The notes: a model not told the origin generated them from the sequence alone. Shown: positions 11,695 through 21,733, numbered from the stretch's first letter. The stretch is 64,000 nt of DNA from CADEED01 sp035765415 (GCA_035765415.1 DASTXR010000097.1:1-64000); one strand, 5' to 3'. Numbers and translations are program-made.

Positions 11695-12213
11695 TCAATC
11701 TAGCCTTTTGTAGTAGATGACGGTGGCGCATGAAGCGCCGTCGGGCCACAGCGCGTAGTTCGGAATCGTGCCGACGCGTTGCCAGCCGCGGCGTTCATAG
11801 AGCCTTTCGGCATCGGCGCTGGCCGTGTCGAGCACCAGCAATGTCTTGCCGGCTTTGGCGGCGGCGTGTTCCGCGGCCTCGAGCACGGCGGCGCCAACGC
11901 CCGCGCGCCGCGCGCGCCGATGCACCAGCATCTTGGCGACGTCCGCGCGATGCGGTTGATTCTCGGGCTGCGCCCAGACCACCTGCGCCGTGCCGACGAC
12001 CCCGCGCTCGTCTTCGGCGATCAGCAGTTCGCGTTCGCCGCGCGCCATGCTGGCGGCCACGTCGCGCCAGAACTCCGCGGCCTTCGCGAGCGTCATGGGG
12101 TGCATGAAACTCACCGACGCGCCGCCTTCGACGCAGTCGATGAGCACGTCGCACAGCCCGCCGAATTCGCGCGAGCTCAGTGTCTCGAGACGCCGGACCG
12201 TGAAGGCGCTCAT
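11695..12213 (-). CDS. GNAT family N-acetyltransferase
   Basis: This 172-residue acetyl-CoA-dependent acyltransferase has the core GNAT fold. The acetyl-CoA loop is seen as VHRRARRAGVGAAVLEAAEH (about residues 91-110, a variant R/Q-x-x-G-x-G/A), followed by LLVLDTASADAERLYERRGW, the typical beta5-alpha4 motif. Its ATG overlaps the stop of the XRE-cupin regulator gene by four bases (ATGA), so it is translationally coupled to that regulator and probably under its control. GNAT enzymes paired with XRE-cupin regulators often detoxify an amine-containing compound, but no specific substrate can be assigned. Confidence 0.88.
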   Translation of the reverse strand: MSAFTVRRLETLSSREFGGLCDVLIDCVEGGASVSFMHPMTLAKAAEFWRDVAASMARGERELLIAEDERGVVGTAQVVWAQPENQPHRADVAKMLVHRRARRAGVGAAVLEAAEHAAAKAGKTLLVLDTASADAERLYERRGWQRVGTIPNYALWPDGASCATVIYYKRLD

Positions 12214-12767
12214 GCCGACAGCACCACGACGTAGTGCGCCGTCTTGCGCGTGCGATTGCGGAACGTCACCGGCGCGTCGAGTTGCATGGCGAGGCAGTCG
12301 TCCTCGGCCAGCCGATGCGTCACTTTGCCGACGGTGACTTCGATGGCGCCCTGCCGCACCCAGATCTGCTGGGCCACCGCCGCGTCGCGGGCGCCGGTTT
12401 CGTACGACACGCGGGCGCCCGCCGGAAACGCGACGTCGACGATGCGAATGGGCGAGGGGAAGTTCGGCGGCGAGATGTTCCGGCGAACGTATCCCGATTG
12501 CGGATCTTTCCAGGACGTGCGATCGGCGGCGCGCGAGACGGGATTGACGGGCGCGCTGCCATCGTCGAACAACGAGGCGAGCGTGCAGCCGAGGCCGGTG
12601 GCGATTTTTTCGAGGATCACCGCGGTCGGGCTGGTCTCGCCACGCTCCACCAGCGAGATCATCGAGCGGCTGACGTTGCAGCGCGCGGCCAGTGCGTCGA
12701 GGCTCAGCGCCGATTCTGCGCGCAGCGCGCGCACCCGGCCGGCGATCCGGGCGTTGATGTCCTGCAT
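12210..12767 (-). CDS. XRE family transcriptional regulator with C-terminal cupin domain
   Basis: The 185-residue regulator has an N-terminal helix-turn-helix (about residues 8-62; LDALAARCNVSRSMISLVER) joined to a small beta-barrel cupin domain (about 105-183) that in this family senses a small ligand. It is the first gene of a minus-strand unit that includes the overlapping GNAT gene. The perfect inverted repeat at 12780-12795, overlapping its own likely promoter, is a good candidate for autoregulation. Architecture and size are normal for the family. The ligand is unknown. Confidence 0.93.
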   Translation of the reverse strand: MQDINARIAGRVRALRAESALSLDALAARCNVSRSMISLVERGETSPTAVILEKIATGLGCTLASLFDDGSAPVNPVSRAADRTSWKDPQSGYVRRNISPPNFPSPIRIVDVAFPAGARVSYETGARDAAVAQQIWVRQGAIEVTVGKVTHRLAEDDCLAMQLDAPVTFRNRTRKTAHYVVVLSA

Positions 12768-12779
12768 AGTGGAGGAAAC

Positions 12780-12805
12780 ATCCAGTAAACTGGATACGCT
12801 GTCAA
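12780..12805 (-). promoter_or_regulatory. Probable promoter and operator of the XRE-cupin gene
   Basis: ATCCAGT-AA-ACTGGAT (12780-12795) is a perfect inverted repeat with a 2-base centre. It lies within a minus-strand promoter-like arrangement: TTGACA (12805-12800 on the minus strand), 17 bases, then GATGTT. The site begins 13 bases before the regulator's start codon. An operator covering the spacer and -10 element is the usual layout for self-repression. The -10 match is poor, so the promoter part is less certain than the palindrome. Confidence 0.55.
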
Positions 12806-12961
12806 TTCCCTCTGCGAGAAACCCGCAGTCCGCGTGTGGTGCGGACGCGATTCGTGTCCGGTCCGCAACGGCGCAGCAGCAAGCGTAAGCCCGTCCCTCA
12901 TGCCGGGCGTCGAACCGCCGGTTTTCCTATGCGACGCAGGTCGAATTTGGCGCCGAACGCA

Positions 12962-12988
12962 TTGGTGAAAGCGCTTGAATCGTATAGT
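12962..12988 (+). promoter_or_regulatory. Possible promoter of the desaturase gene with very short leader
   Basis: TTGGTG (12962-12967) and TATAGT (12983-12988) are separated by 15 bases, slightly short for sigma-70. The -10-like element ends only 11 bases before the ATG at 13000, and no Shine-Dalgarno sequence is visible, so transcription from here would give a leaderless or nearly leaderless mRNA. The rest of the 12806-12961 interval shows nothing I recognise. Confidence 0.3.
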
Positions 12989-12999
12989 CTTGCCACCTT

Positions 13000-14103
13000 A
13001 TGACTGAAGCTCCCACGCCCAAGACAAACGACTCCACCAGCGCAAACGCGCGCAAAACCGTACGCGTCGCCATGCAGGAATACCTGCGTCGCGAATCGCT
13101 GGTTCCCGTGCTGCGCCTGTTTTTCGATTTCGCCTTTCTCGGCGCCTGCATCGTCGGTGCGTGCTGGTTCGACGCCTGGTGGGCCAAGGCCCTCATGGTG
13201 GTGCCGGCTTCCGTGGCCATCGCGCGCCTGTTCGTCATCGGACACGACGCCTGCCATGGCAGCTACACGAAGTACGACTGGCTCAACAAGGTCGTCGGCC
13301 GCATCGCGTTCCTGCCGTCGCTTACGCCGTTCTCGCTGTGGGACGTCGGCCACAACGTCGCTCATCACGGCTTCACGAACCTCAAGGGCCGTGACCAGGT
13401 CTGGGTGCCCATGTCGGCGGAGGAGTGGGCTGCCGCTTCGAAGAGCCGTCGCGTCCTCGAGCGCATCTACCGCTCCGGCTTCGGCCAGGGCCTCTACTAC
13501 CTCATCGAAATGTGGTGGAAGAAACTCATCCTGCCCAGCAAGAAACACGTCGGTGTGCGTCGCGCGATCTTCCTGTGGGACAACCTGCTGGTACTCAGCG
13601 TCGGCGCCATCTGGATCACCGCGCTGGTGCTCTGGGCGGTTTACGACAATCACTCGGTCACATGGACGCTGCTCGGCGGATTCGTCCTGCCGTTCCTCGC
13701 GTTCAACTGCATCATGGGCTGGGTCATCTACGTGCAGCACACGCATCCCGACGTCGCCTGGTTCGACAAGCGCGAGGAGTGGCAGAAGCGCCTGGGGTTC
13801 ATCACCACCACCATCAACGTGGTCGTGCCTAAGAGCATGGGCCGCATCCTGCACGACATCCTCGAGCACGGTGCGCACCACGTGAACACGGGTGTGCCGC
13901 TGTACCGCCTGCGTGCGGCGCAGGCTGCGCTGAAGGCCGCCGTGCCGCAGCTCGCGCGCGTCTACGTGCTCAACTGGAAGCGCTACTGGGCCACGGTTCG
14001 CACCTGCAAGCTCTACGACTACGCAAATCATCAGTGGCTCGATTTCAAGGGCCGCGTCACCGCGGCGCCGTTGTTCCCGGAAGCGGCACCCGCCGCCGGC
14101 TGA
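13000..14103 (+). CDS. Membrane fatty acid desaturase (acyl-lipid type)
   Basis: This 367-residue integral membrane di-iron enzyme introduces a double bond into acyl chains. All three histidine boxes are present: GHDACHGS (about residues 82-89), HNVAHHGFTN (about 118-127) and EHGAHHVN (about 289-296). Hydrophobic segments lie at about 42-75, 190-220 and 225-250. The spacing fits the delta-12/omega-6 acyl-lipid desaturase branch more than stearoyl-CoA desaturases, but regiospecificity cannot be read from sequence. The quinoprotein gene begins 11 bases after its stop codon, so the two may be co-transcribed. Confidence 0.93.
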   Translation: MTEAPTPKTNDSTSANARKTVRVAMQEYLRRESLVPVLRLFFDFAFLGACIVGACWFDAWWAKALMVVPASVAIARLFVIGHDACHGSYTKYDWLNKVVGRIAFLPSLTPFSLWDVGHNVAHHGFTNLKGRDQVWVPMSAEEWAAASKSRRVLERIYRSGFGQGLYYLIEMWWKKLILPSKKHVGVRRAIFLWDNLLVLSVGAIWITALVLWAVYDNHSVTWTLLGGFVLPFLAFNCIMGWVIYVQHTHPDVAWFDKREEWQKRLGFITTTINVVVPKSMGRILHDILEHGAHHVNTGVPLYRLRAAQAALKAAVPQLARVYVLNWKRYWATVRTCKLYDYANHQWLDFKGRVTAAPLFPEAAPAAG

Positions 14104-14114
14104 TCCATCGTCGC

Positions 14115-15998
14115 TTGCGTCCAGCCGTCGCCGCCGCTCTAGCTCTTGTTGCCGCGGCGGCGACCGCGGCCAATCAATCTCCGCTGAACCCCGAATTCGA
14201 CGCCCGTAACTGGGCGTCCATCGGTCGCACGGCCGGCGAGACCCACTACAGCCCGCTCACTGAAATCAACCGCGAGACGGTTGGGCGGCTCAAGCTCGCC
14301 TGGACGCTCGATCTCGATGTCGGCAATGCGCAATCCACACCGCTGGCCGTCGACGGCGTCATCTACATCGCCGCCGGATACAGCATGGTCTACGCAGTCG
14401 ATGCGCAGACCGGCAAAGTGTTGTGGCAGTTCGATCCCGGGGTCACCAGGGTCGCGGGCAAGAAATTGCGCGCCGGCGCCGGCGTTCGCGGCCTCGCGTA
14501 TTCCGCCGCCCGCCTGTTCGTGGGAACTCACGATGGGCGGTTGATCGCGCTGGACGCGAAGAAGGGTACGGAGGTGTGGAGCACGCCCACGCTCGATGCC
14601 AGCGACTCCACGTTCATCTCCGGCGCACCGCGGGTTTTCAAAGGCAAGGTCGCCATCGGTTTCGGCGATTCGGGCACAACGCCCGGCCGCATCAGCGCAT
14701 TCGATGTCGCCACCGGCAAGCAGGTCTGGAGCTGGTCGACGCAGGGCGCCGGCGGCGCGATCTGGAACGCCATCACCTACGACCCGGACAACAATCGCGT
14801 GTATGCCGGCACCGGCAATGCGCGGGGGCCGGATGCGGCGCGAAACACATTCGCCTGCAGCGTAGTGGCGCTGAATGCCGATACGGGTCAGCTCGACTGG
14901 CAGTACCAATCGGCGCCCGGCGACCGCACGCAGTGCGACGGCTCCACCGACATCACGCTGGCCACGATCACCATCGACGCGCAGGCGCGCAACGTCATTC
15001 TCTACGCGCCCAAGGATGGCTCGTTCCACGTCATCGATCGCACCAGCGGCAAAGCGATCTCCGAGAAGAAGCTCGGCGTCGGCGCGCACAACCATTTCGC
15101 ACAATCGTTCAGCCCCAGGACCGGCCTCGTATATGTGCCGACCACGGATCTGCCGCCAACCCTGGCTGACGCACCGGCCGACGCCGGCAAGAGCGCGCTC
15201 GTCGCCTGGGATCCCGTGAAGCAACGGCCGCAGTGGGCCGTGCCGACTCCCGGTGCGTTCAGCGGCGGAGTGCTCTCGACCGCGGGCGACCTGGTTTTCC
15301 AGGGACAGTCCGACGGCTACATCACGGCGTACTCGGCAGCCGAAGGCCGCCGCGTGTGGGCGTTCTATTCCGCCACGGCGGCGCTCGGCGCTCCCATCAG
15401 TTTCGCGATCGGCAAGCGCCAGTACATCTCGATTCTCAACGGTCCGACGCAGGGCACGGCTGGCAGCCTCGGCGCCATGTCCGCGAAATTCGGTTGGGAT
15501 TCGCGCCTGCATCCGCGGCGCCTGCTCACGTTCGTGCTCGATGGCGCGGGCGCATTGCCGGCGACACCGCGCCCCACGTTCGCCACGCCGGTTTTTGGCA
15601 CGGGCATCGTCGTCGACGAGGCGCTCGCGAAAGAGGGCGCTCAGCAGTACGCCGCGAAGTGCCAGTGGTGTCACGGCGCCGGCGCCATTGCCGGCGGCGG
15701 TGCGCCCGATCTGCGCGCGTCGCTCTCGCCTCTGGTTTCGGCTTCGTTTGCCGCGCTCGTCCGCACGGGCGTCGAACCTCGCGGCATGCCGAAGTTCGAG
15801 GAGCTCACCGACAGGGAGCTCGAGGCCTTGCGCCACTACCTGCGCGCGGAGGCGAGGAAAGCGGCGCCGCCCGAGGTGGCACCGCCTGAGCCGGAAACGC
15901 CGGCTCCATCACCCGCGCCAGAACAGACCGAGGAACCCGACAAGCCACCTGGCTCACTGCAACCCTCGCCACGGGGCGGAGCTCTCTCGCTGTTGTAG
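14115..15998 (+). CDS. Exported PQQ-dependent dehydrogenase-like quinoprotein with C-terminal cytochrome c domain
   Basis: The protein has an eight-bladed PQQ beta-propeller with repeats such as YAVDAQTGKVLWQFDPG, and a C-terminal cytochrome c domain with the heme motif CQWCH. A likely Met ligand lies in RGMPKF. This is the layout of type II quinohemoprotein alcohol dehydrogenases, which oxidise alcohols or aldehydes in the periplasm and pass electrons to cytochromes. The TTG at 14115 is the first start after the desaturase gene that immediately precedes a signal peptide (LRPAVAAALALVAAAATAA). An upstream GTG at 14034 lies inside the desaturase gene and is less likely. The proline- and acid-rich tail after the heme domain (about the last 45 residues) is unusual. 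Confidence 0.8.
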   Translation: MRPAVAAALALVAAAATAANQSPLNPEFDARNWASIGRTAGETHYSPLTEINRETVGRLKLAWTLDLDVGNAQSTPLAVDGVIYIAAGYSMVYAVDAQTGKVLWQFDPGVTRVAGKKLRAGAGVRGLAYSAARLFVGTHDGRLIALDAKKGTEVWSTPTLDASDSTFISGAPRVFKGKVAIGFGDSGTTPGRISAFDVATGKQVWSWSTQGAGGAIWNAITYDPDNNRVYAGTGNARGPDAARNTFACSVVALNADTGQLDWQYQSAPGDRTQCDGSTDITLATITIDAQARNVILYAPKDGSFHVIDRTSGKAISEKKLGVGAHNHFAQSFSPRTGLVYVPTTDLPPTLADAPADAGKSALVAWDPVKQRPQWAVPTPGAFSGGVLSTAGDLVFQGQSDGYITAYSAAEGRRVWAFYSATAALGAPISFAIGKRQYISILNGPTQGTAGSLGAMSAKFGWDSRLHPRRLLTFVLDGAGALPATPRPTFATPVFGTGIVVDEALAKEGAQQYAAKCQWCHGAGAIAGGGAPDLRASLSPLVSASFAALVRTGVEPRGMPKFEELTDRELEALRHYLRAEARKAAPPEVAPPEPETPAPSPAPEQTEEPDKPPGSLQPSPRGGALSLL

Positions 15999-16170
15999 TT
16001 GCACGCCTGGGCCGGGTGGCATCCGCAACTAACGAACCCTTTTCTGATCAATGTGTTACGTGGTGATGTGACCTGATTCAACGATTGCGCAGTCGAGGTT
16101 TCGTCCGACGAGCAGGCGGGCTTCAATTCGCGTATCTTTGCGCCCCGTTTCTCACACGTAACCCATTGGC

Positions 16171-17145
16171 ATGCCGGGAAAAGACAAGAGCGCACTCATC
16201 TGTGGATCGGTTGCCTACGACACCATCATGGTGTTTCCGGACCGGTTCCGCGCACACATCCTTCCCGACAAGCTGCACATGCTCAACGTCGCGTTCCTCG
16301 TGCCGCAGATGCGCCGCGAGTTCGGCGGCTGCGCCGGCAACATCGCGTACAACCTGAAGCTGCTGGGCGACAACGGTTACCCCATGGGTGGCATCGGCCG
16401 CGACTTCCAGCCGTACCGCGAGTGGATGCAGAAGGTCGGCGTGTCCGAAAAGTATCTGGTGGCGATCCCGGAAGAGCACTGCGCCCAGGCGTTCATCACC
16501 ACCGACCTCGATTCCAACCAGATCACCGCGTTCCATCCGGGCGCCATGAATCACTCGCACCGCATCAAAGTGCCGGCGAATGACGATATAACCATTGGTG
16601 TTATCGCCCCGGACAGCCGCGAAGGCATGCTCCAGCACGCCGATCAGTTCAAGGCCGCTGGAATCCCGTTCATTTTCGATCCGGGCCAGGCGATGCCGCT
16701 GTTTGCCGGCGACGATTTCAAGCGCTTCATTTCCATCTCGGACTGGCTGGCATTGAACGATTACGAATGGGCACTGCTCCAGGAGCGCACCGGCTGGTCG
16801 GTGGCCGACGTCATGCAACACGTGAAAGCGCTGATCGTGACGCGCGGCGGTGAAGGCTCGGTCATCCATGCCGACGGCCGCACTTACGAGATTCCCTGCG
16901 CCAGGGCGCGCGAGGTGCTCGATCCGACGGGTTGCGGCGATGCCTATCGCGCCGGCCTGATTCACGGCATCCTTCGCGGGCTCGACTGGGAAACCACGGG
17001 GCGTATCGCTTCGCTCATGGGCGCCATCAAGATCGCCGTTCGCGGCACGCAGAACCACAGTTTCACCCTGCCCGAATTCGCGCAGCTGTACGCGGATTCG
17101 TTCGGCCAGCCCCTCTCTTCGCAGAAGAGCAAGGCGGCAAATTAA
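16171..17145 (+). CDS. PfkB family carbohydrate kinase, probable adenosine kinase
   Basis: The 324-residue ribokinase-fold protein has the N-terminal GGCAGNIAYNL glycine motif (about residues 52-62) and the C-terminal ATP/anion-hole motif DPTGCGDAYRAG, with the catalytic Asp at about residue 257. The next genes are metK and ahcY, and AhcY releases adenosine. Phosphorylating adenosine to AMP would pull the SAH hydrolysis equilibrium forward, so adenosine kinase is the best functional guess. Ribokinase or another nucleoside kinase remains possible from sequence alone. metK starts 29 bases downstream. The 16000-16170 interval contains no riboswitch fold that I recognise. Confidence 0.8.
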   Translation: MPGKDKSALICGSVAYDTIMVFPDRFRAHILPDKLHMLNVAFLVPQMRREFGGCAGNIAYNLKLLGDNGYPMGGIGRDFQPYREWMQKVGVSEKYLVAIPEEHCAQAFITTDLDSNQITAFHPGAMNHSHRIKVPANDDITIGVIAPDSREGMLQHADQFKAAGIPFIFDPGQAMPLFAGDDFKRFISISDWLALNDYEWALLQERTGWSVADVMQHVKALIVTRGGEGSVIHADGRTYEIPCARAREVLDPTGCGDAYRAGLIHGILRGLDWETTGRIASLMGAIKIAVRGTQNHSFTLPEFAQLYADSFGQPLSSQKSKAAN

Positions 17146-17174
17146 AAACCAGCGCCAATAGATAGAGGAAGATC

Positions 17175-18359
17175 ATGTCATCCAGTTTCCTGTTCACGTC
17201 CGAGTCCGTTTCCGAAGGTCACCCGGACAAAGTCTCCGACCAGATTTCCGACGCCGTGCTCGACGCGCTGCTCGCGCAGGACAAGTACTCGCGCGTCGGC
17301 GCCGAGACGCTGTGCAACACCGGCCTCGTGGTGCTCGCCGGCGAGATCACGACCAAGGCGGTCGTCGACTTCCACCAGATCACGCGCGACGTGATCAAGG
17401 GCATCGGCTACGACAACTCCGACTACGGCATCGACTACAAGGGTTGCGCCGTGCTCGTCGCCTACGACAAGCAGTCGCCCGACATCGCGCAGGGCGTGGA
17501 CGAAGGCAAGGGCCTCAACCTCGAACAGGGCGCCGGCGACCAGGGCATGATGTTCGGCTACGCGTGCACCGAGACCGAGAGCCTCATGCCGCTGCCTATC
17601 TACCTCTCGCACCGCCTGGTGGAGAAGCAGGCCGAGCTGCGCAAGAACGGCAAGCTCAAGTGGCTGCGCCCCGATGCCAAGTCGCAGGTCACGGTGAAGT
17701 ATGTCGACGGCAAGCCGACGGAAATCGACACCGTCGTGCTGTCCACCCAGCATCACCCGGACGTGGAGCACAAGCACATCGAGCAGGCCGTGATCGAAGA
17801 GATCGTGAAGCCCGTGCTCGCGAAGGAATCGATTCCGGCCGCGAAGGGCATCAAGTACCTGATCAACCCGACCGGTCGCTTCGTCATCGGCGGCCCGCAG
17901 GGTGACTGCGGCCTGACCGGCCGCAAGATCATCGTCGACACGTACGGCGGCGCGGCACCGCACGGCGGCGGTGCGTTCTCGGGCAAGGATCCCACGAAGG
18001 TCGACCGTTCGGCGGCTTACGCCGCGCGTTACGTCGCGAAGAACATCGTCGCCGCGGGTCTCGCGAGCAAGGCGCAGGTGCAGATCTCGTACGCCATCGG
18101 CGTGGCCCAGCCCACGTCCGTGATGGTCACGACGTTCGGCACCGGCAAGGTCTCCGACGAACGCCTCGAGGCGCTCGTGCGCCAGCACTTCGACCTGCGT
18201 CCCAAGGGCATCGTGCAGATGCTCGACCTGTTGCGACCCATCTACTTCAAGACCGCCGCGTACGGCCACTTCGGCCGCAACGAGCCGGAGTTCACCTGGG
18301 AAAAGACGGACAAGGCCGCCGCGCTGGCTGCCGACGCCGGAGTGCGCAAGACCGCCTGA
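17175..18359 (+). CDS. metK: S-adenosylmethionine synthetase
   Basis: The enzyme makes SAM from ATP and methionine. At 394 residues it has normal length and all the expected motifs: GHPDKVSDQISD (residues 15-26), the signature hexapeptide-containing GAGDQGMMFGY near residue 120, and the phosphate loop GGGAFSGKDPTKVDRS near residue 267. AGAGGAAGATC precedes the ATG. It follows the probable adenosine kinase at 29 bases and precedes the REP-like pair and SAH riboswitch that lead into ahcY, so it opens the SAM cycle encoded here. Confidence 0.98.
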   Translation: MSSSFLFTSESVSEGHPDKVSDQISDAVLDALLAQDKYSRVGAETLCNTGLVVLAGEITTKAVVDFHQITRDVIKGIGYDNSDYGIDYKGCAVLVAYDKQSPDIAQGVDEGKGLNLEQGAGDQGMMFGYACTETESLMPLPIYLSHRLVEKQAELRKNGKLKWLRPDAKSQVTVKYVDGKPTEIDTVVLSTQHHPDVEHKHIEQAVIEEIVKPVLAKESIPAAKGIKYLINPTGRFVIGGPQGDCGLTGRKIIVDTYGGAAPHGGGAFSGKDPTKVDRSAAYAARYVAKNIVAAGLASKAQVQISYAIGVAQPTSVMVTTFGTGKVSDERLEALVRQHFDLRPKGIVQMLDLLRPIYFKTAAYGHFGRNEPEFTWEKTDKAAALAADAGVRKTA

Positions 18360-18476
18360 AAATGGGGACAGTCCCCATTTCCTGGAAATGGGGCCGCACC
18401 TGTTCAAAGGATCACGAGATATAGAAGACAAGTTCACAGGTACGCCCCCATTTCCCTGAAAAGGGGGCCGTCCCCA
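18360..18476. repeat. Inverted pair of GGGG-type REP-like palindromes (REPIN/BIME-like)
   Basis: Immediately after the metK stop is AAATGGGGA-CAG-TCCCCATTT (18360-18380). Next come two larger, mutually inverted arms: one at 18384-18405 containing GGAAATGGGG and CACCTGTTC, and the other at 18432-18455 containing GTTCACAGG and CCCCCATTTCC. A final GGGGGCCGTCCCC hairpin lies at 18463-18475. Paired inverted palindromes between genes are the layout of REP/BIME elements mobilised in trans by RAYT transposases. No such transposase is in the window. The element separates metK from the ahcY leader and could terminate or stabilise the metK transcript. Confidence 0.7.
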
Positions 18477-18486
18477 AGGTGGTTCT

Positions 18487-18556
18487 ACCGAGGAGCGCTG
18501 CAGCGTCGAACGACGCGAGGCTCGGAGCACCGCCGATCGATTCCAACGGCGCTCTC
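18487..18556 (+). promoter_or_regulatory. S-adenosylhomocysteine (SAH) riboswitch
   Basis: The sequence matches the conserved SAH-riboswitch core. CCGAG (18488-18492) pairs with CTCGG (18521-18525) as P1. GAGCGC (18493-18498) pairs with GCGCTC (18549-18554) as the pseudoknot. GCGTCG/CGACGC (18503-18516) forms the internal hairpin. The conserved strings GAGGAGCGCTGC and AACGGCGCTC are nearly exact. It ends 27 bases before the ahcY ATG, just upstream of the AGAGAGG ribosome-binding site. In the known family SAH binding turns expression on, so accumulation of the inhibitory product SAH should induce ahcY and anything co-transcribed with it. Confidence 0.92.
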
Positions 18557-18583
18557 TAACTGGAACTAACTAGAGAGGTTCAT

Positions 18584-19975
<1,392 letters not shown>

Positions 19976-19989
19976 CAAGAAAGAGACTG

Positions 19990-20850
19990 ATGACGGCCAA
20001 GATCCTCGACGGAAAAGCCGTCGCAGCAAAAGAGCGAACGAAGTCGGCGGCGAAAGCCGCCGACTTCATTTCGAAGTTCGGAAGGGCGCCGGGACTGGCG
20101 GTGGTGAAGGTGGGCGAAGACCCGGCCTCCGCGGTCTACGTGCGCAACAAGCGCAAGGCCTGCGAGGAATGCGGCATCGCCTCGTTCGCGCACGACCTGC
20201 CGGCGAGCACCACGCGCGAGGAACTGCTGGCGCTGATCAAGGCTTTGAACGCCGACGATCGCGTCGACGGCATCCTGCTGCAGCTGCCGCTGCCCAGGGG
20301 CCTCGACAGCACCGAGATCATGGACACCATCGACCCCGCCAAGGATGTCGATGGCTTTCATCCCGTCAATACCGGCTTGTTAGCCCAGAAGCGGCCGGGC
20401 CTGCGCCCGTGCACGCCCTGGGGCGTGATCCGGCTGGCGAAGGAATATCAACTGGAGCTCACGGGCCTGCGCGCCGTCGTGGTCGGCGCCTCGAACATCG
20501 TCGGCCGTCCGATGGCGCTCGAGTTGTTGCTGGCACGTTCCACTGTCACCGTGTGTCACACCGGCACACGTGACCTGCGCGGCGAAGTCGAGCGCGCCGA
20601 GCTCGTGGTCGCGGCCGTCGGTAAACCGGCCTACATCCCGGGTGAATGGATCCGCGAGGGCGCCATCGTCATGGACGTGGGCATCAATCGCGGCGCCGAC
20701 GGCAAACTGTGCGGGGACGTGGAATTCGCCGCCGCGGCCGCGCGTGCCGCGTGGATTACGCCGGTCCCGGGCGGTGTAGGACCCATGACCATCGCCATGT
20801 TGCTTTCGAACACGGTGGACGCTGCGCTTGCACGTGTAGTCCGATTCTAG
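19990..20850 (+). CDS. folD: Bifunctional methylenetetrahydrofolate dehydrogenase/cyclohydrolase
   Basis: FolD interconverts 5,10-methylene-, methenyl- and 10-formyl-tetrahydrofolate using NADP. The 286-residue product has the conserved YVRNKRKACEECGI region with the catalytic Tyr and Lys, LLQLPLPRGL near residue 97 and the C-terminal signature PVPGGVGPMTIAML. The ATG at 19990 follows AAGAGACTG. It sits between ahcY and the formate dehydrogenase genes with gaps of 14 and 31 bases, suggesting that the SAH riboswitch also affects folate one-carbon flux. Confidence 0.97.
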   Translation: MTAKILDGKAVAAKERTKSAAKAADFISKFGRAPGLAVVKVGEDPASAVYVRNKRKACEECGIASFAHDLPASTTREELLALIKALNADDRVDGILLQLPLPRGLDSTEIMDTIDPAKDVDGFHPVNTGLLAQKRPGLRPCTPWGVIRLAKEYQLELTGLRAVVVGASNIVGRPMALELLLARSTVTVCHTGTRDLRGEVERAELVVAAVGKPAYIPGEWIREGAIVMDVGINRGADGKLCGDVEFAAAAARAAWITPVPGGVGPMTIAMLLSNTVDAALARVVRF

Positions 20851-20881
20851 GCAAGCGGGGCCCGGGTGTAGACTCGGGCGC

Positions 20882-21733
20882 ATGAAAAGCCCGGCTCATC
20901 GGGACGTGCAGATCGACGCGATGCGCGACGCCGGCAATGTGCATCGCGCGGATGCCATCGCGGTCGAAGAACCGCTGGAAATCCGGCTCCTCAAGGACGG
21001 ACTGGCCGACAACGGCGGCACGGGCCGCCCCATCTCCATCACCATGCGCACGCCGGGCAACGACTCGGAGCTTGCGCTGGGATTTCTCTACGGCGAGGGC
21101 CTGCTGCGCGAGCCGCGCGACGTCGTCGACGTCCGACCCTGCGGCCCCACGGGTAATGTCGTTCGCGTCACGGTACGCGCCGACCTGCCACTCGATCTCG
21201 AGCGGCTCAATCGCAATTTCTACACCACGTCGAGCTGCGGAGTCTGCGGCAAGGCGTCGATCGAGGCCGTCACCGCCAGCGCCGGCATCCGCCGCGTGGC
21301 GAGCGGCCTGGTAGTTAGGGAGTCGGTGCTGCGGATACTGCCCGACACGCTCAGGGCGGCCCAGGCGGGATTCGCCGAAACCGGCGGCATGCATGCCGTG
21401 GGCCTGTTCACGGCCGAGGGCGATCTGCTGTCCGTGCGTGAGGACGTCGGCCGTCACAATGCCATGGACAAGCTGGTGGGCGCTGAATTCATGAGCGGCA
21501 CGTTGCCGTGGACGGATCGCGTGCTGCTCCTGTCCGGTCGCGCGAGTTTCGAATTGCTGCAGAAGGCGATGATGGCCGGGGCCCCGCTGGTCGCGGCGAT
21601 CGGCGCGCCTTCGACGCTCGCGCTGGAGCTCGCGGAATCCGCCGGAATCACGCTGGTCGCGTTCCTGCGCAGTGGCGGCTGCAACGTGTACTGCCATGCC
21701 GCGCGTGTTCGCCCCACACGGGGTGAGTCATGA
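20882..21733 (+). CDS. fdhD: Formate dehydrogenase accessory sulfurtransferase FdhD
   Basis: FdhD passes sulfur from the cysteine desulfurase IscS to the molybdenum cofactor of formate dehydrogenase, which is needed for activity. The 283-residue protein shows the CxxC motif in TTSSCGVCGKAS (Cys119 and Cys122) and the family block GGMHAVGLFTAEGDLLSVREDVGRHNA (about residues 168-194). It overlaps fdsG as ATGA. In Cupriavidus-type fds operons the equivalent gene (fdsC) lies after fdsA. Here it comes first. Confidence 0.96.
   Translation: MKSPAHRDVQIDAMRDAGNVHRADAIAVEEPLEIRLLKDGLADNGGTGRPISITMRTPGNDSELALGFLYGEGLLREPRDVVDVRPCGPTGNVVRVTVRADLPLDLERLNRNFYTTSSCGVCGKASIEAVTASAGIRRVASGLVVRESVLRILPDTLRAAQAGFAETGGMHAVGLFTAEGDLLSVREDVGRHNAMDKLVGAEFMSGTLPWTDRVLLLSGRASFELLQKAMMAGAPLVAAIGAPSTLALELAESAGITLVAFLRSGGCNVYCHAARVRPTRGES

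Noticed and set aside
16000..16170. Possible SAM riboswitch before the adenosine kinase-metK unit.
   Set aside because: I looked for SAM-I, SAM-II and SAM-alpha type cores and saw no matching helices or conserved strings.
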